Positions 35,610 to 44,944 are shown, counted from the first letter of the stretch. The stretch is 64,000 nucleotides of DNA from Lysobacter sp. BMK333-48F3 (GCF_019733395.1 NZ_JAIHOO010000001.1:2914501-2978500), one strand, 5' to 3'. The notes: generated by a model not told the origin, from the letters alone. Made by a program: numbers and translations.

Positions 35610-36811
35610 CGACCCACCGCCTGCGCCTCGACCGCGCGCCACACCCGCAGCAGGTTGCCGCCGAGGATCTTGCGCACGGTGTCGTCGGAATGGCCGCGGC
35701 GCTTCAGGCCTTCGATCAGGTTGGGATAGTCGGCGACCGACTTGAGGCCTTCCGGCAGCGCGCCGGACACGCCGTCGAAGTCCGAGCCGATGCCGACGTG
35801 ATCGGCGCCGAGCAGCTTCACCCCGTAGTCGATCTGATCGAGCACGGCGTCGATCGGCACCTTGCGCGGCGGATGGGCCTTTTCCCAGGCGGCGTCGTAA
35901 TCGGCCTGGCTGCGCACCGGTTCGCCGCGTTCGCGCGCGGCGGCCTGTTCGCGCTCGAACTTGGCGCTGTCGACGAAGTAGGCCTGGGTGTCGGCGGCCG
36001 AGGCCGGGTCGACGAAGGCGTTGCCGAACACGATCTGGACCACGCCGCCCTTGGCCGCGACCGCCTTGGCCAGTTCGTCGCTGAGGTTGCGCTCGAAGCC
36101 CGGGGTGAAGTGGCGCAGGCCGGAATGGCTGGCGATCACCGGCGCCTTGCTGCGCGCGAGCACGTCGCGCACCGCGTCGTCGGACAGGTGCGAGACGTCG
36201 ACCATGATGCCGAGCCGGTTCATTTCGTCGACGACCTTCTCGCCGAACGGGCTCAGCCCTTGCCAGCTGCGCTTGGTGCTGTAGGACGAGTCGCTGATCC
36301 GGTTGTCCTCGCTGTGGGCGAGGGTGATGTAACGCACGCCGCGGGCATGGAACTGCGCCAGCCGGGCCAGGTCGTCGCCGATCGGCGCGCCGTTTTCCAT
36401 GCCCAGGGCCAACAGCACGCGCTGGCCGCGGGCGTGCAGGCGTTCGAAATCGGCCGGCGAACGCAGCAGGGCGAATTGCTGCGGGTGGCGGCCGATCATC
36501 GCCTCGACCGCGTCGATCTGGGTGTGCGCGGTCTGGGTCGCGCTGCCGGCGCGGTCTTCGCCGGGCGAGGTGTAGATCGACATGAAGGCCACGTCCAGGC
36601 CGCCCTGGCGCGCGCGCGGATAGTCGAACTCGACTTTCGGCGTGTCCACGCCGAGGTCGGCCCAGTGGCGCAGCAGCAGGCTGGGCGCATCGATGTGGGT
36701 GTCGACGATGATCGCGTCCTGGGCGAAGCGCTGGCCGGCGCTCAAGGGTTGGTCGGCCTGCGCGGCTGGACTGGACAGGGCAAGGGCTAAGGCGAGAGCG
36801 GCGATCCGCAC
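35606..36811 (-). CDS. Secreted membrane-dipeptidase family (M19) peptidase
   Basis: A 401-residue zinc dipeptidase of the renal-dipeptidase family that hydrolyses dipeptides, often with D-residue tolerance. The GTG start at 36811 is chosen because GGAGGATCC precedes it and a signal peptide follows (VRIAALALALALSSPAAQA). The longer frame to 36943 is not signal-like. Zinc motifs: DTHIDAP (HxD), E of LALGMENGAPIG, ITLAHSEDN, IASHSG, and GIGSDFDG. It overlaps the next gene by 4 bases and lies downstream of hutI on the same strand. Confidence 0.92.
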   Translation of the reverse strand: MRIAALALALALSSPAAQADQPLSAGQRFAQDAIIVDTHIDAPSLLLRHWADLGVDTPKVEFDYPRARQGGLDVAFMSIYTSPGEDRAGSATQTAHTQIDAVEAMIGRHPQQFALLRSPADFERLHARGQRVLLALGMENGAPIGDDLARLAQFHARGVRYITLAHSEDNRISDSSYSTKRSWQGLSPFGEKVVDEMNRLGIMVDVSHLSDDAVRDVLARSKAPVIASHSGLRHFTPGFERNLSDELAKAVAAKGGVVQIVFGNAFVDPASAADTQAYFVDSAKFEREQAAARERGEPVRSQADYDAAWEKAHPPRKVPIDAVLDQIDYGVKLLGADHVGIGSDFDGVSGALPEGLKSVADYPNLIEGLKRRGHSDDTVRKILGGNLLRVWRAVEAQAVGR

Positions 36812-36986
36812 GGATCCTCCGGTGGGCTGCGCGCCGCGGCGCGCGGGAGGACTGAGCGTACAGCAAGCCGCGGCGAGGGCATGCCGCGGCGCAGCGATGC
36901 ATCGCTGTCGATGCCGATGCTGATGCGGCCGCGGGGCGATCATGGTTCACGCCGCGTCGGCCGCTGCCGGCGCGTTCGCCCGCGCC

Positions 36987-38237
36987 TCAGGCGTCGCCGG
37001 CCACCTGCAGGCCGCCGGCGTAGACGCGCCGCGCCAGCCGGCCGCCGAGCCAATAGCACAGCTCGGACGGGTGGCCAATGTCCCATTGCACGAAATCGGC
37101 CTGCGCGCCGACCCGCAGCACGCCGCGGTCGGCGTAGCCGAGCGCGCGCGCGGCGTGCACGGTGGCGCCGCGCAAGGCCTCTTCCGGGGTCAGGCGGAAA
37201 TGCGTGCAGGCCAGCTGCATCGCCTGGCGCAGCGACAGCAACGGCGAGGTGCCGGGATTGCAGTCGGTGGCCACCGCCATCGCCACGCCGTGTTCGCGGA
37301 ACGCGTCCAGCGGCGGCAGCTTGGTTTCGCGCAGTACGTGGAACGCGCCCGGCAGCAGCACCGCGACGGTGCCGCGTTCGGCCATCGCCCGCACGCTGTC
37401 CAGCGAGGTGTGTTCGACGTGATCGGCCGACAGGCCGTCGAACGCGGCGGCGAGGCCGCCGCCGCCGAGGTCGCTGAGCTGGTCGGCGTGCAGCTTGACC
37501 GGCAGGCCGAGTTCGCGCGCGGTCTCGAACACGCGCCGGGTCTGTTCCGGCGAGAAGCCGATGCCTTCGCAGAACGCGTCGACCGCGTCGATCAGGCCTT
37601 CCTCGTGCAGGCGCGGCATCCAGGCGCAGACCGCGTCGATGTAGTCGCCGCTGCGGCCGGCGTACTCCGGCGGCAGGGCGTGCGCGGCCAGGTAGGTGGT
37701 GCGCACCCCGAGGCCGAGCTCGCGGCCGATCGCGCGCGCGGTGCGCAGCATCTTGCGCTCGTTCTCCAGGTCCAGGCCGTAGCCGGACTTGATCTCCACG
37801 GTGGTGGCGCCGTCCTCGAGCAGGGCGCGCGCGCGCGGCAGCGACTGGCGCAGCAGTTCGCCGTCGCTGGCCTCGCGGGTGGCGCGCACGCTGGAGACGA
37901 TGCCGCCGCCGGCGCGGGCGATCTCCTCGTAGCTGGCGCCCTGCAGGCGCAGCTCGAACTCGCGCGCGCGGTCGCCGGCGAACACCAGGTGGGTGTGGCA
38001 GTCGACCAGGCCGGGGGTGATCCAGCCGCGGGCCTGGATCACTTTGGCGGCCAGCGACTGCGGCGCGCCGGGCAGGCCGGAGCGCGCGCCGACATAGGCC
38101 AGGCGGCCGTCGCGCCAGGCCAGCGCGGCGTCGGCGATCTCGCCGTAGCCGCGGTCGCCGTCGAGGGTGGCCAGGGTGGCGCCGAGCACGAGGCCGTCGT
38201 ACAGGGCGCCGTCGGAACGGGGGGAAAGGGCGGTCAT
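36987..38237 (-). CDS. hutI: Imidazolonepropionase
   Basis: Third enzyme of histidine degradation: 4-imidazolone-5-propanoate to N-formimidoyl-L-glutamate. A 416-residue amidohydrolase with metal ligands in [13 protein letters not shown], the EIKSGYGLD segment, [16 protein letters not shown] and [10 protein letters not shown]. It is divergent from hutF with 79 bases between the starts, so the two share a promoter region. Confidence 0.96.
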   Translation of the reverse strand: MTALSPRSDGALYDGLVLGATLATLDGDRGYGEIADAALAWRDGRLAYVGARSGLPGAPQSLAAKVIQARGWITPGLVDCHTHLVFAGDRAREFELRLQGASYEEIARAGGGIVSSVRATREASDGELLRQSLPRARALLEDGATTVEIKSGYGLDLENERKMLRTARAIGRELGLGVRTTYLAAHALPPEYAGRSGDYIDAVCAWMPRLHEEGLIDAVDAFCEGIGFSPEQTRRVFETARELGLPVKLHADQLSDLGGGGLAAAFDGLSADHVEHTSLDSVRAMAERGTVAVLLPGAFHVLRETKLPPLDAFREHGVAMAVATDCNPGTSPLLSLRQAMQLACTHFRLTPEEALRGATVHAARALGYADRGVLRVGAQADFVQWDIGHPSELCYWLGGRLARRVYAGGLQVAGDA

Positions 38238-38316
38238 GACGGGATTTTAGCCGTTGGCGCCGGTCGTGACCCGGCCGGCGGTCGCGTCGCGGGCGCGTGC
38301 AGGCGAGAATGCGGGC

Positions 38317-39627
38317 ATGACCACGCCCCCTCCCTATATCGACTGGACCCCGGCCGGCTGGCGGCGCCCCGCGGCCGTACCAGCCGGTACGCCGCTGCGC
38401 CGCCGCGTGCCCGGCATCGCCAACCTGCATTCGCACGCCTTCCAGCGCGCCATGGCCGGCATGGCCGAGCGCCAGACCAACCCGGCCGACAGCTTCTGGA
38501 CCTGGCGCGAGACCATGTACCGCTTCGCGGAGCGGTTCACGCCCGAAACGCTGTACGCGGTCGCCTGCCAGTTGTATGTGGAGATGCTGGAGGCCGGCTA
38601 CACCAGCGTGTGCGAGTTCCACTATCTGCACCGTCCACCCGAAGGCCATCGCTTGGCTGCCGTCGCGGACGCGATGTCATGGTCGTTGATCGGTGCCGCG
38701 GCGGAAGTAGGCATTCGAATGACCCTGCTGCCGGTGTTGTACATGACTGGTGGATTCGACGAGCGCCCGCTCAGCGAACGCCAGCGTCGTTTCGGCCATG
38801 ACGTCGATTCCTATTTGCGATTGCTCGAAAAGTTGCGCGCTCATAGCTACGACATGCTGCGCGTCGGCTGCTGCCTGCACAGCCTGCGCGCGGTGCCGCC
38901 GGCGCCGATGCGCGAGGTGCTGGCGGCGATCCCCGGCGACAGCCGCGTGCACATCCATATCGCCGAACAGACCGCCGAGGTCGAGGATTGCGTGGCGCTG
39001 CGCGGCGCGCGTCCGGTGCGCTGGCTGCTCGACAACGCCGACGTCGACGAGCGTTGGACCCTGGTCCATGCCACCCATCTCGACGAGAGCGAAGTGCGCG
39101 GCATCGCCGACAGCGGCGCGACCGTGGCGATCTGCACCACCACCGAGGCCAATCTCGGCGACGGCCTGTTCCCGCTGCGCGACTACCTCGACGCCGGCGG
39201 CGCCTGGGGCGTGGGTTCGGACTCGCACATCTCGGTCTCGCCGGTCGAGGAACTGCGCTGGCTGGAGTACGGCCAGCGCCTGATCACCCGTCGGCGCAAC
39301 ATCGCGGTCGGCCGCGGCGACGCGGCGCATGCGGCCAGCGTCGGCGAAACCTTGCTGCGCGGGGTGGCGGCCAGCGCGGCGGCCTCGACCGGTTTCGGCG
39401 CCGACGTCCTGGCCGGCGATCGGCTGACCCTGGATCCGAACGCGCCGATCCTGGCCGGCGCCAGCGACGAGGACTGCATCGACCGCTGGTTGTTCAGCGG
39501 CAACCGTAATGTCATCGACACGGTCGAAGTCGGCGGCCGGGTGGTCGTCTCCGGTGGACGACACCCCAAGCGCGACGAGATCGCCGCGGGTTATGCGGAT
39601 GCGATGCGGTTGTTGATGGCGGATTGA
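38317..39627 (+). CDS. hutF: Formimidoylglutamate deiminase
   Basis: Converts N-formimidoyl-L-glutamate to N-formyl-L-glutamate and ammonia, the fourth step of the five-step hut pathway (a hutG deformylase would follow but is not in the window). It has 436 residues from the ATG at 38317; the upstream frame to 38254 overlaps the hutI promoter. Zinc ligands: NLHSHAFQRAM, HIHIAEQTAEVEDC, VHATHLDESEV and VGSDSHISVSPVEELRWLEYGQRL. Codons from about 38653 to 38856 are less GC-biased than the rest of the gene (TTG, CGA, GTA, ATT, GGA). Confidence 0.95.
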   Translation: MTTPPPYIDWTPAGWRRPAAVPAGTPLRRRVPGIANLHSHAFQRAMAGMAERQTNPADSFWTWRETMYRFAERFTPETLYAVACQLYVEMLEAGYTSVCEFHYLHRPPEGHRLAAVADAMSWSLIGAAAEVGIRMTLLPVLYMTGGFDERPLSERQRRFGHDVDSYLRLLEKLRAHSYDMLRVGCCLHSLRAVPPAPMREVLAAIPGDSRVHIHIAEQTAEVEDCVALRGARPVRWLLDNADVDERWTLVHATHLDESEVRGIADSGATVAICTTTEANLGDGLFPLRDYLDAGGAWGVGSDSHISVSPVEELRWLEYGQRLITRRRNIAVGRGDAAHAASVGETLLRGVAASAAASTGFGADVLAGDRLTLDPNAPILAGASDEDCIDRWLFSGNRNVIDTVEVGGRVVVSGGRHPKRDEIAAGYADAMRLLMAD

Positions 39628-39660
39628 GTGGCTGGGGGAATGGCGTCGGCGGCACAGCTA

Positions 39661-39682
39661 GAGCAACAGCAGCAACAGCAAC
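39661..39682. repeat. Short AGCAAC tandem repeat next to the MITE-like element
   Basis: Several AGCAAC/AGCAGCAAC units run directly into the left end of the MITE-like element. The same hexamer array occurs at the same side of the copy at 56308. Confidence 0.7.
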
Positions 39683-39885
39683 AGCAAATCCCCCCTGGCC
39701 CCCCTTTTTCAAAGGGGGGAAAGGCAGGGCACCGTTGCCTGGGTTCTCACCTCTGACGCGCTGCCGCGCTGTTCCCCTCCCTTTGAAAAAGGGGGGAAGG
39801 CAGGGCACCGTTGCCTGGGCTCTCATCTCTGACGCGCTGCCGTGCTGTTCCCCCCTTTGAAAAAGGGGGGTAGGGGGGATTTGCT
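39683..39885. mobile_element. MITE-like element, copy 3
   Basis: Left end AGCAAATCCCCCC then CCCCCTTTTTCAAAGGGGG; right end CCCCCTTTGAAAAAGGGGG then GGGGGGATTTGCT. The inverted termini are about 38 bp. The interior is a tandem duplication of about 75 bp (GGCAGGGCACCGTTGCCTGG...), the first copy ending in a third hairpin. No coding capacity. It fills most of the gap between the convergent hutF and ogt genes. Confidence 0.8.
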
Positions 39886-39942
39886 CTGGCGTTTGCTCCT
39901 GCCCTGCTTGCGCTTACCTGGATCCGCCCCGCGCACGAAACC

Positions 39943-40464
39943 TCAACGCGGCGCGAACAAATCCCCGATCGGCACCGCCTCGACCGCCGGCAGCGCGCCT
40001 TCCAGGGTCAGCAGGAACTGCTTGGTCGGCAGGCCGCCGCCGAAACCGGTCAGGCTGCCGTCGGAGCCGATCACTCGATGGCAGGGCAGCACGATCGGCA
40101 GCGGATTGCGGCCGTTGGCGGCGCCGACCGCGCGGGTCGCGGTCGGCCGGCCGATGCGCTGCGCCATCTGCGCATAGCTCCAGGTTTCGCCCCAGGGGAT
40201 CTGCGCCAGGGTGCGCCAGCACTGCAGCTGGAACGGCGTGCCGTGCGGCGCCAGCGGCAGGTCGAACTCGCGCAGGCGGCCGGCGAAGTAATCGTCGAGC
40301 TGATTGCGCGTGCGCTGCAGCACTTCGTCGTCGCCTTCGCGCCAATCGGCGCCGCGCTTGTACGGATGCCAGGGGTGCTCGAATTCGATCAGGCGCAAAC
40401 CGTCGGCGGCGCTGGCCAGCAACAGCGCGCCGACCGGGCTGTCGATGCTCTGGTAGGTGATCAT
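39943..40464 (-). CDS. ogt: Methylated-DNA--[protein]-cysteine S-methyltransferase
   Basis: Suicidal repair protein that takes the alkyl group from O6-alkylguanine onto its own cysteine. 173 residues. Acceptor motif PCHRV at 127-131 (Cys128), preceded by the DNA-binding helix GRPTATRAVGAANGRNPLP. Its ATG overlaps the stop of the upstream Ada/AlkA gene by 4 bases (ATGA, 40461-40464), so the two repair proteins are made together. Confidence 0.95.
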   Translation of the reverse strand: MITYQSIDSPVGALLLASAADGLRLIEFEHPWHPYKRGADWREGDDEVLQRTRNQLDDYFAGRLREFDLPLAPHGTPFQLQCWRTLAQIPWGETWSYAQMAQRIGRPTATRAVGAANGRNPLPIVLPCHRVIGSDGSLTGFGGGLPTKQFLLTLEGALPAVEAVPIGDLFAPR

Positions 40465-42074
40465 GCCGCCGCGCCCTCGTTGCGCGCCGATCCGGTATCG
40501 GCGGCGTGATCGGCGACGGCGCGACGGCGCTTCGGCGCGGGCTTCGCCGTCGCGGCGGGCTTGGCCGCCGGCACCGGCATGCTGTCGCGCCAGACCTGGA
40601 TCACCGCATAGGCGCGCCACGGCCGCCAGGCTTCGGCGCGCGCATTGAGCGCCTTGGCGGTCATGCGCACGCCGTCTTCCGGCACGGCCTTCTGCAGCAC
40701 CAGGTCGTCGGCCGGAAAGGCGTCGGGATGGCCGAGCGCGCGCAAGGCGACGTAATGCGCGGTCCACGGACCGATGCCGGGCAGGGCGACCCAGCGTGCG
40801 ACGAAATCGTCCAGGGTGCGTTCGGCTCGGAAATCGACCCGGCCGTCGAGCAGGGCGCGGGCGACCGTGCGCACGGTGTCGGCGCGCGCACGGGTCACCC
40901 CGATCGAAACCAGGTCGGCATCGGCCAAGGCGTCCGGCGTCGGGAACAGGTGCTCCAGTCCGGGCGCGAACGGTTTCGGCAGCGCCTGGCCGTAACGCTG
41001 CGCCAGACGCGAGGCCAGGGTGCGCGCGGCGGCGACGCTGACCTGCTGGCCGAGGATCGCGCGCACCGCGATTTCGAACCCGTCCCAGCCGCTGGGCAGG
41101 CGCAGGCCGGGGCGCCGTTCGACCAGCGCTTTCAAGCGTGGATCCACCGACAGCGCGGCGCCGATCGCGTTCGGGTCGGCATCGAGATCGAACATGCGCC
41201 GCAAGCGGTTGATGATGTCGAGCAGCCGCGCCGGCGCCGGGCCGTGCAGTTCCAGGCGCAGCGCGTGCTCGGGCTCGCCCTTGCGCGACGGCCAGGCGCT
41301 GACCCGCAGCCAGCCCGGCGCTTCGATCGGGCCGATCACCCGGCTGTAGCTGTGCTCGTCGACCAGCTCGACCCCGGGCAGGGCGCGGCCGCGCAGGAAA
41401 TCCAGCATCGCGGCGAAGTCGTACGGCGGCCGGTAGCCCAGGCGCAGGCTCAGGGTTTCGCCGCTGCTGTCGAGGCTTTCGTTCGGCCGCCGGCGCAGCT
41501 CGCGCGGCGCCATCCGGTAGGCCTCCTGGAAGGTCGCGTTGAAGCGGCGCAGGCTGCCGAATCCGGCGGCCATCGCGACCTCGGTGATCGGCAAACGGGT
41601 TTCGGTCAGCAATTGCTTGGCGAACAGCAGTCGGCGGGTGCCGTGCACGCCGATCGGCGGCGCGCCGAGGCGGTCGACGAACAATCGCCGCAACTGGCGT
41701 TCGCCGACGCCGACGCGCGCGGCGAGCTCGGCCAGGGGTTGTTCGGCCAGCAGGCCCTGGTCGATCAGCTTCAGCGCGCGCGCAACCGCAGCATCGCCGC
41801 GCCGCCAGGCGCCGTCGCCGGGCGACAGCTCCGGCCGGCAGCGCAGGCAGGGACGGAAACCGGCGGCTTCGGCCGCGGCGGCGTGGCCGTAGTACACGAC
41901 GTTCTCGCGCTTGGCCGCCGGCGCCGGACACACCGGGCGGCAATAGATGCGGGTGCTGGTCACGGCGGTGAAGAACAGGCCGTCGAAACGCGGATCGCGG
42001 CTCAGCCGGGCTTGTTCGCAGACGCGCCAATGCGGCAGGGAGGCGGCCGGCGCGGGAGTGGGGGTGGCTTCCAT
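40461..42074 (-). CDS. Ada-AlkA fusion: alkylation sensor/regulator and 3-methyladenine glycosylase
   Basis: A 537-residue multidomain protein. Residues 16-82 are the Ada zinc/methyl-acceptor domain with Cys45, 49, 76 and 79 (IYCRPVCPAP, CLRC). Residues about 95-175 are an AraC-type helix-turn-helix pair (VGERQLRRLFVDRLG, ITEVAMAAGFGSLRRFNATF). Residues 190-300 are the AlkA N-terminal domain, and 310-480 the HhH-GPD glycosylase with LPGIGPWTAHYVALRAL and the catalytic Asp in PADDL. The tail is Ala/Lys/Arg-rich. The start at 42074 fits the Ada domain; 42125 is an upstream alternative. With ogt it forms a compact adaptive-response operon. Confidence 0.93.
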   Translation of the reverse strand: MEATPTPAPAASLPHWRVCEQARLSRDPRFDGLFFTAVTSTRIYCRPVCPAPAAKRENVVYYGHAAAAEAAGFRPCLRCRPELSPGDGAWRRGDAAVARALKLIDQGLLAEQPLAELAARVGVGERQLRRLFVDRLGAPPIGVHGTRRLLFAKQLLTETRLPITEVAMAAGFGSLRRFNATFQEAYRMAPRELRRRPNESLDSSGETLSLRLGYRPPYDFAAMLDFLRGRALPGVELVDEHSYSRVIGPIEAPGWLRVSAWPSRKGEPEHALRLELHGPAPARLLDIINRLRRMFDLDADPNAIGAALSVDPRLKALVERRPGLRLPSGWDGFEIAVRAILGQQVSVAAARTLASRLAQRYGQALPKPFAPGLEHLFPTPDALADADLVSIGVTRARADTVRTVARALLDGRVDFRAERTLDDFVARWVALPGIGPWTAHYVALRALGHPDAFPADDLVLQKAVPEDGVRMTAKALNARAEAWRPWRAYAVIQVWRDSMPVPAAKPAATAKPAPKRRRAVADHAADTGSARNEGAAA

Positions 42075-42260
42075 GCGGGGCAGCCTAGCACCGGGGCAGG
42101 GCGCCGACTCGCCGGATTCGGACATGAACGTGGAGGCGCCTGCGAGGGGCTGGCGCGGTGGGTTCACTGGCGCGGTCGCGGCTTGTGACCGGAGGAAATC
42201 CCCGTGGGACGCCGCTCCTACCCTTGAGCGATGCGTCTGGGAACGAGCTGGTCCGGCTTG

Positions 42261-42417
42261 TGTAGGAGCGGCGTCAGCCGCGACAACCGAAGCGGCGAAA
42301 TACCACGCCATCGCCCGAAGTCCGGATGAGGCCGTACGAACAGCCCGGCGGTCCGGGCTGCAGCGGTTGCGCTTGAGTACGTCGCTGCGGTGGGTCGCGG
42401 CTCGCGCCGCTCCTACA
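42261..42417. repeat. Dispersed extragenic palindrome, copy C
   Basis: Arms TAGGAGCGGCGTCAGCCGCG (from 42263) and GTCGCGGCTCGCGCCGCTCC (from 42394). In this copy the middle of the arms is not fully complementary (TCAG against CTCG). A further half-arm (GCCGCTCCTAC) lies at about 42211-42221. It fills the 369-bp gap between the Ada-AlkA start and the next gene's stop. Confidence 0.8.
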
Positions 42418-42443
42418 GGGGCGATGCAACGCGCTAGGACGAT

Positions 42444-43685
42444 TCAGGGCTCGCGCAGCGCCGGCAGCAGCGGGGCGATGTGGCCGTCGTTCGGCGCCGG
42501 GGCGATGCCGATCAGGCGCGCCAGCAGCGGATAGACATCGACGTTGTCGATCGGGGCGAGAGTCGCGCCGCGTTTGAACGCTGGACCGCGGGCGACGAAG
42601 ATCGCGCGCATCGACGGCAGCGCCGGGTCGTAGCCGTGCGAACCGCGGGTGCCGGGGTTGGGGTATTCGCGCAGCTTGCTGGCTTCGATCGCGTCCCAGC
42701 CTTCGCGCATCTGGCACACGATCGGCGGCACCCGCGGGTGGCGGCCGTAATGCCAGCGCGCCGGCAGGTCGCCCTTGCGCCAGCAGTCGTAGTGGGGATG
42801 CGCGCCGAGCAGGCGCCGCTCGACTTCGGCCTCGCGGCCGCGCAGCGGGACGATGCCGATCGATTGGCCGACCGAGGTCACCACGGCCTGGTCCGGAGCG
42901 ACCATGTCCTCCACCGCGATGCGCTGGCCCGGCGCGACCTCGGCCATGCCGTGGTCGGAAACCAGCACCAGGTTGACCCGCTGGCTCAGGCCGCGCGCCT
43001 CCAGGCCGTCGATCAGGCGGCCGATCGCCGCGTCGATGCGGACCAGGGCGGCGCGCGCCTGCGCCGAATTCGGGCCGTGGTCGTGGCCTTCGTGATCGAG
43101 CGCATCGAAATACAGGGTGGCCACGTGCGGCCGGGTCGTCGCCGGTTCGCCGAGCCAGCCCAGGACTTCGTCGACCCGCGCGTTCTCGTCGATCGAGGCA
43201 TCGAACGGGCGCCAGCGGTTCGGGCGCAAGCCGCGGATCGGCGCTTCGCTGCCGGGCCAGAACAGGGTCGCGCTGCGCAGGCCGGCCTTCTGCGCGCCGA
43301 TCCAGATCGGCTCGCCGCCGTTCCACCAGCGGGTGTCGCCGACCGCGTCGCGGTCGGCGACGCGGAAACGGCCGAGCGCATCGTCGCTCATGCTGTTGTG
43401 GACCACGCCGTGATGGTCGGGGCGCAAGCCGGTGACCAGGGTGTAGTGGTTGGGAAAGGTCAGCGAGGGGTAGGACGGGGTCATCCACTGCGCGCGCACG
43501 CCGTCGGCAGCCAGGCGCTCGATGTTCGGGGTCAGGCCCAGATCGAAATAGCCTGCGCGGAAGCCGTCGATCGAGATCAGCAGCAGCGGCGTGTCGGCGG
43601 GCGGCGTCTCGCGGGTCGGCGCGGCGCAGGCGGCGAGGACGGACAGGAGCAGGGCGGCCCAGGCCGCGGACAAGATCGAACGCAT
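42444..43685 (-). CDS. Lipid-anchored nucleotide pyrophosphatase/phosphodiesterase (NPP-like, alkaline phosphatase superfamily)
   Basis: A 413-residue protein. The signal peptide ends in the lipobox LAAC (Cys20). Metal and nucleophile motifs of the NPP family: LISIDGF (Asp40), PSLTFPNHYTLVTG (Thr76 nucleophile), YFDALDHEGHDHGP, LVSDHGMAEV and SHGYDP near the C-terminus. Xanthomonas NPP is the structural model for this group and hydrolyses nucleotide phosphodiesters. The exact substrate here is unknown. It probably acts in the periplasm or on the outer surface. Confidence 0.9.
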   Translation of the reverse strand: MRSILSAAWAALLLSVLAACAAPTRETPPADTPLLLISIDGFRAGYFDLGLTPNIERLAADGVRAQWMTPSYPSLTFPNHYTLVTGLRPDHHGVVHNSMSDDALGRFRVADRDAVGDTRWWNGGEPIWIGAQKAGLRSATLFWPGSEAPIRGLRPNRWRPFDASIDENARVDEVLGWLGEPATTRPHVATLYFDALDHEGHDHGPNSAQARAALVRIDAAIGRLIDGLEARGLSQRVNLVLVSDHGMAEVAPGQRIAVEDMVAPDQAVVTSVGQSIGIVPLRGREAEVERRLLGAHPHYDCWRKGDLPARWHYGRHPRVPPIVCQMREGWDAIEASKLREYPNPGTRGSHGYDPALPSMRAIFVARGPAFKRGATLAPIDNVDVYPLLARLIGIAPAPNDGHIAPLLPALREP

Positions 43686-43829
43686 CCGCGCATGATAGCG
43701 GCCCGGGATGGCAGGCCGGTGTCGGCCGCCGGGAGCGCGACGGGCGGCCAGATTCGGCATGACTTCCGTCGCTGGCGCCGTTGGCGGGGCCTGCCGATAG
43801 TGGCCGCAACGCCCGTCGAGTTTCCGTCC

Positions 43830-44399
43830 ATGCGCATTCTCGTCCGCATCGCCTGCCTGGCCGTCGCGCCGTGGTCGCTCGCCGTCGCCCAGAGCGCATC
43901 CGCGCCGGCGGCGCCGGCCGCCGCAGCGCAGGCGCCGGCAGTGAGGCTGGATGCGGACGAATGCGCAGTGTGGGCGCGCGAACTGAGCTTCGCCCGTTCG
44001 GTCGCCGAACACGACGCCCAGGCTTTCGCCGAGCACCTGCATCCGCAGGCCGCGTTCGGCGCCGGCCGCCCGCAGCCGACCCGCGGCCGCGAGCGGATCG
44101 CCCAGGATTGGACCGGGCTGATCGAAGGCAAGCAGACCCTGCTGCGCTGGTATCCGACCCGGGTCACCATCGCCGGCGCCCGCGACGTCGCCTGGTCCAC
44201 CGGCCCGGCGCTGTACCAGCGCGTGCAGCCCGGCGCGCAGCCGCGCTATGCGCTGGGCGCGTTCCAGTCGGTCTGGCACCGCGGCGCGGACGGGGTGTGG
44301 CGGGTGTTGTTCGACGACGGACAGGCGCCGCGCCCGGCCACCGAAGCCGAGGCGATGGCGTTCCACAGCGGCCGCCGCGAGGCCTGTCCGCAACGCTGA
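43830..44399 (+). CDS. Secreted NTF2-like/SnoaL-type protein
   Basis: A 189-residue protein with a signal peptide (MRILVRIACLAVAPWSLAVA) and an Ala/Pro linker. It then has an NTF2-fold domain of the DUF4440/SnoaL type: ELSFARSVAEHDAQAFAEHLHPQAAFG, TRGRERIAQDWTGLI, and the beta-sheet segment VWHRGADGVWRVLFDDG. Such domains bind small ligands or act as isomerases; a specific role is not apparent. The start at 43830 was chosen for the signal peptide. Confidence 0.8.
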   Translation: MRILVRIACLAVAPWSLAVAQSASAPAAPAAAAQAPAVRLDADECAVWARELSFARSVAEHDAQAFAEHLHPQAAFGAGRPQPTRGRERIAQDWTGLIEGKQTLLRWYPTRVTIAGARDVAWSTGPALYQRVQPGAQPRYALGAFQSVWHRGADGVWRVLFDDGQAPRPATEAEAMAFHSGRREACPQR

Positions 44400-44499
44400 C
44401 AGAAACCTAAACGACGATCGCCCTAACGGCACCGCGTCCGGAGCGCGGGCGTATCGTGGATGGGACCGCTTCATCCCTGTCGATCACAGGAGGCGTTCC

Positions 44500-44826
44500 A
44501 TGAAATCCGCAATGTTCGCCGCCATGCTGTGCGCATGCGCGTTCGCCGCCGGCGCGCAGACTCCGACCGCCGCCGATCCCGCCGTCGCCCAAGACGCCCG
44601 GCTCGGCGCAGACGCCGGCCGCGCCGCCAAGCAGGACGCCCAGGCGGCCGCGACGCCGCGCGCCGACGACCGCTATTGCCTGCGCCAGACCGGCTCGCGG
44701 ATCCAGTCGCGGGCCAAGCAGGACTGCACCGCCTACGGCCGCCGTTACGATCGCGACGAACTGCAGCGCACCGGCGAAGTCGACGTCGCCAGCGCGCTGC
44801 GCAAGCTCGATCCCTCGGTACGCTGA
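44500..44826 (+). CDS. Small secreted protein of unknown function
   Basis: A 108-residue protein with a strong ribosome-binding site (AGGAGG, 6 bases upstream of the ATG at 44500) and signal peptide MKSAMFAAMLCACAFAAGA. The mature protein is polar and Ala/Asp/Arg-rich, with two Cys (YCLRQTGSR, QDCTAYGRRYDRDEL) that may form a disulfide. I do not recognise the family. It is followed by a good terminator and lies alone between two other exported proteins. Confidence 0.75.
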   Translation: MKSAMFAAMLCACAFAAGAQTPTAADPAVAQDARLGADAGRAAKQDAQAAATPRADDRYCLRQTGSRIQSRAKQDCTAYGRRYDRDELQRTGEVDVASALRKLDPSVR

Positions 44827-44901
44827 GGCGCGCCGCCGTTTCGTCGGCCGCGGCGCCTCGCGCGCGGCCGTTCCGGTTCCGATCCCTTCTGGATCGATCG
44901 A

Positions 44902-44929
44902 ACGCCCGGCTCGTGCCGGGCGTATTTTT
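44902..44929. terminator. Rho-independent terminator
   Basis: Stem ACGCCCGGC / GCCGGGCGT, loop TCGT, then ATTTTTC. It ends the small secreted-protein gene and lies 16 bases from the stop of the convergent minus-strand protease-like gene, which it could also serve. Confidence 0.9.
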
Positions 44930-44944
44930 CGCCCGCGTCCCGCG

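Noticed and set aside
34755-36950. Single 731-codon protein covering the dipeptidase and DUF6348-like regions
   Set aside because: Its N-terminal two thirds is out of frame with the clear M19 dipeptidase. Only the end from 35609 is a real gene.
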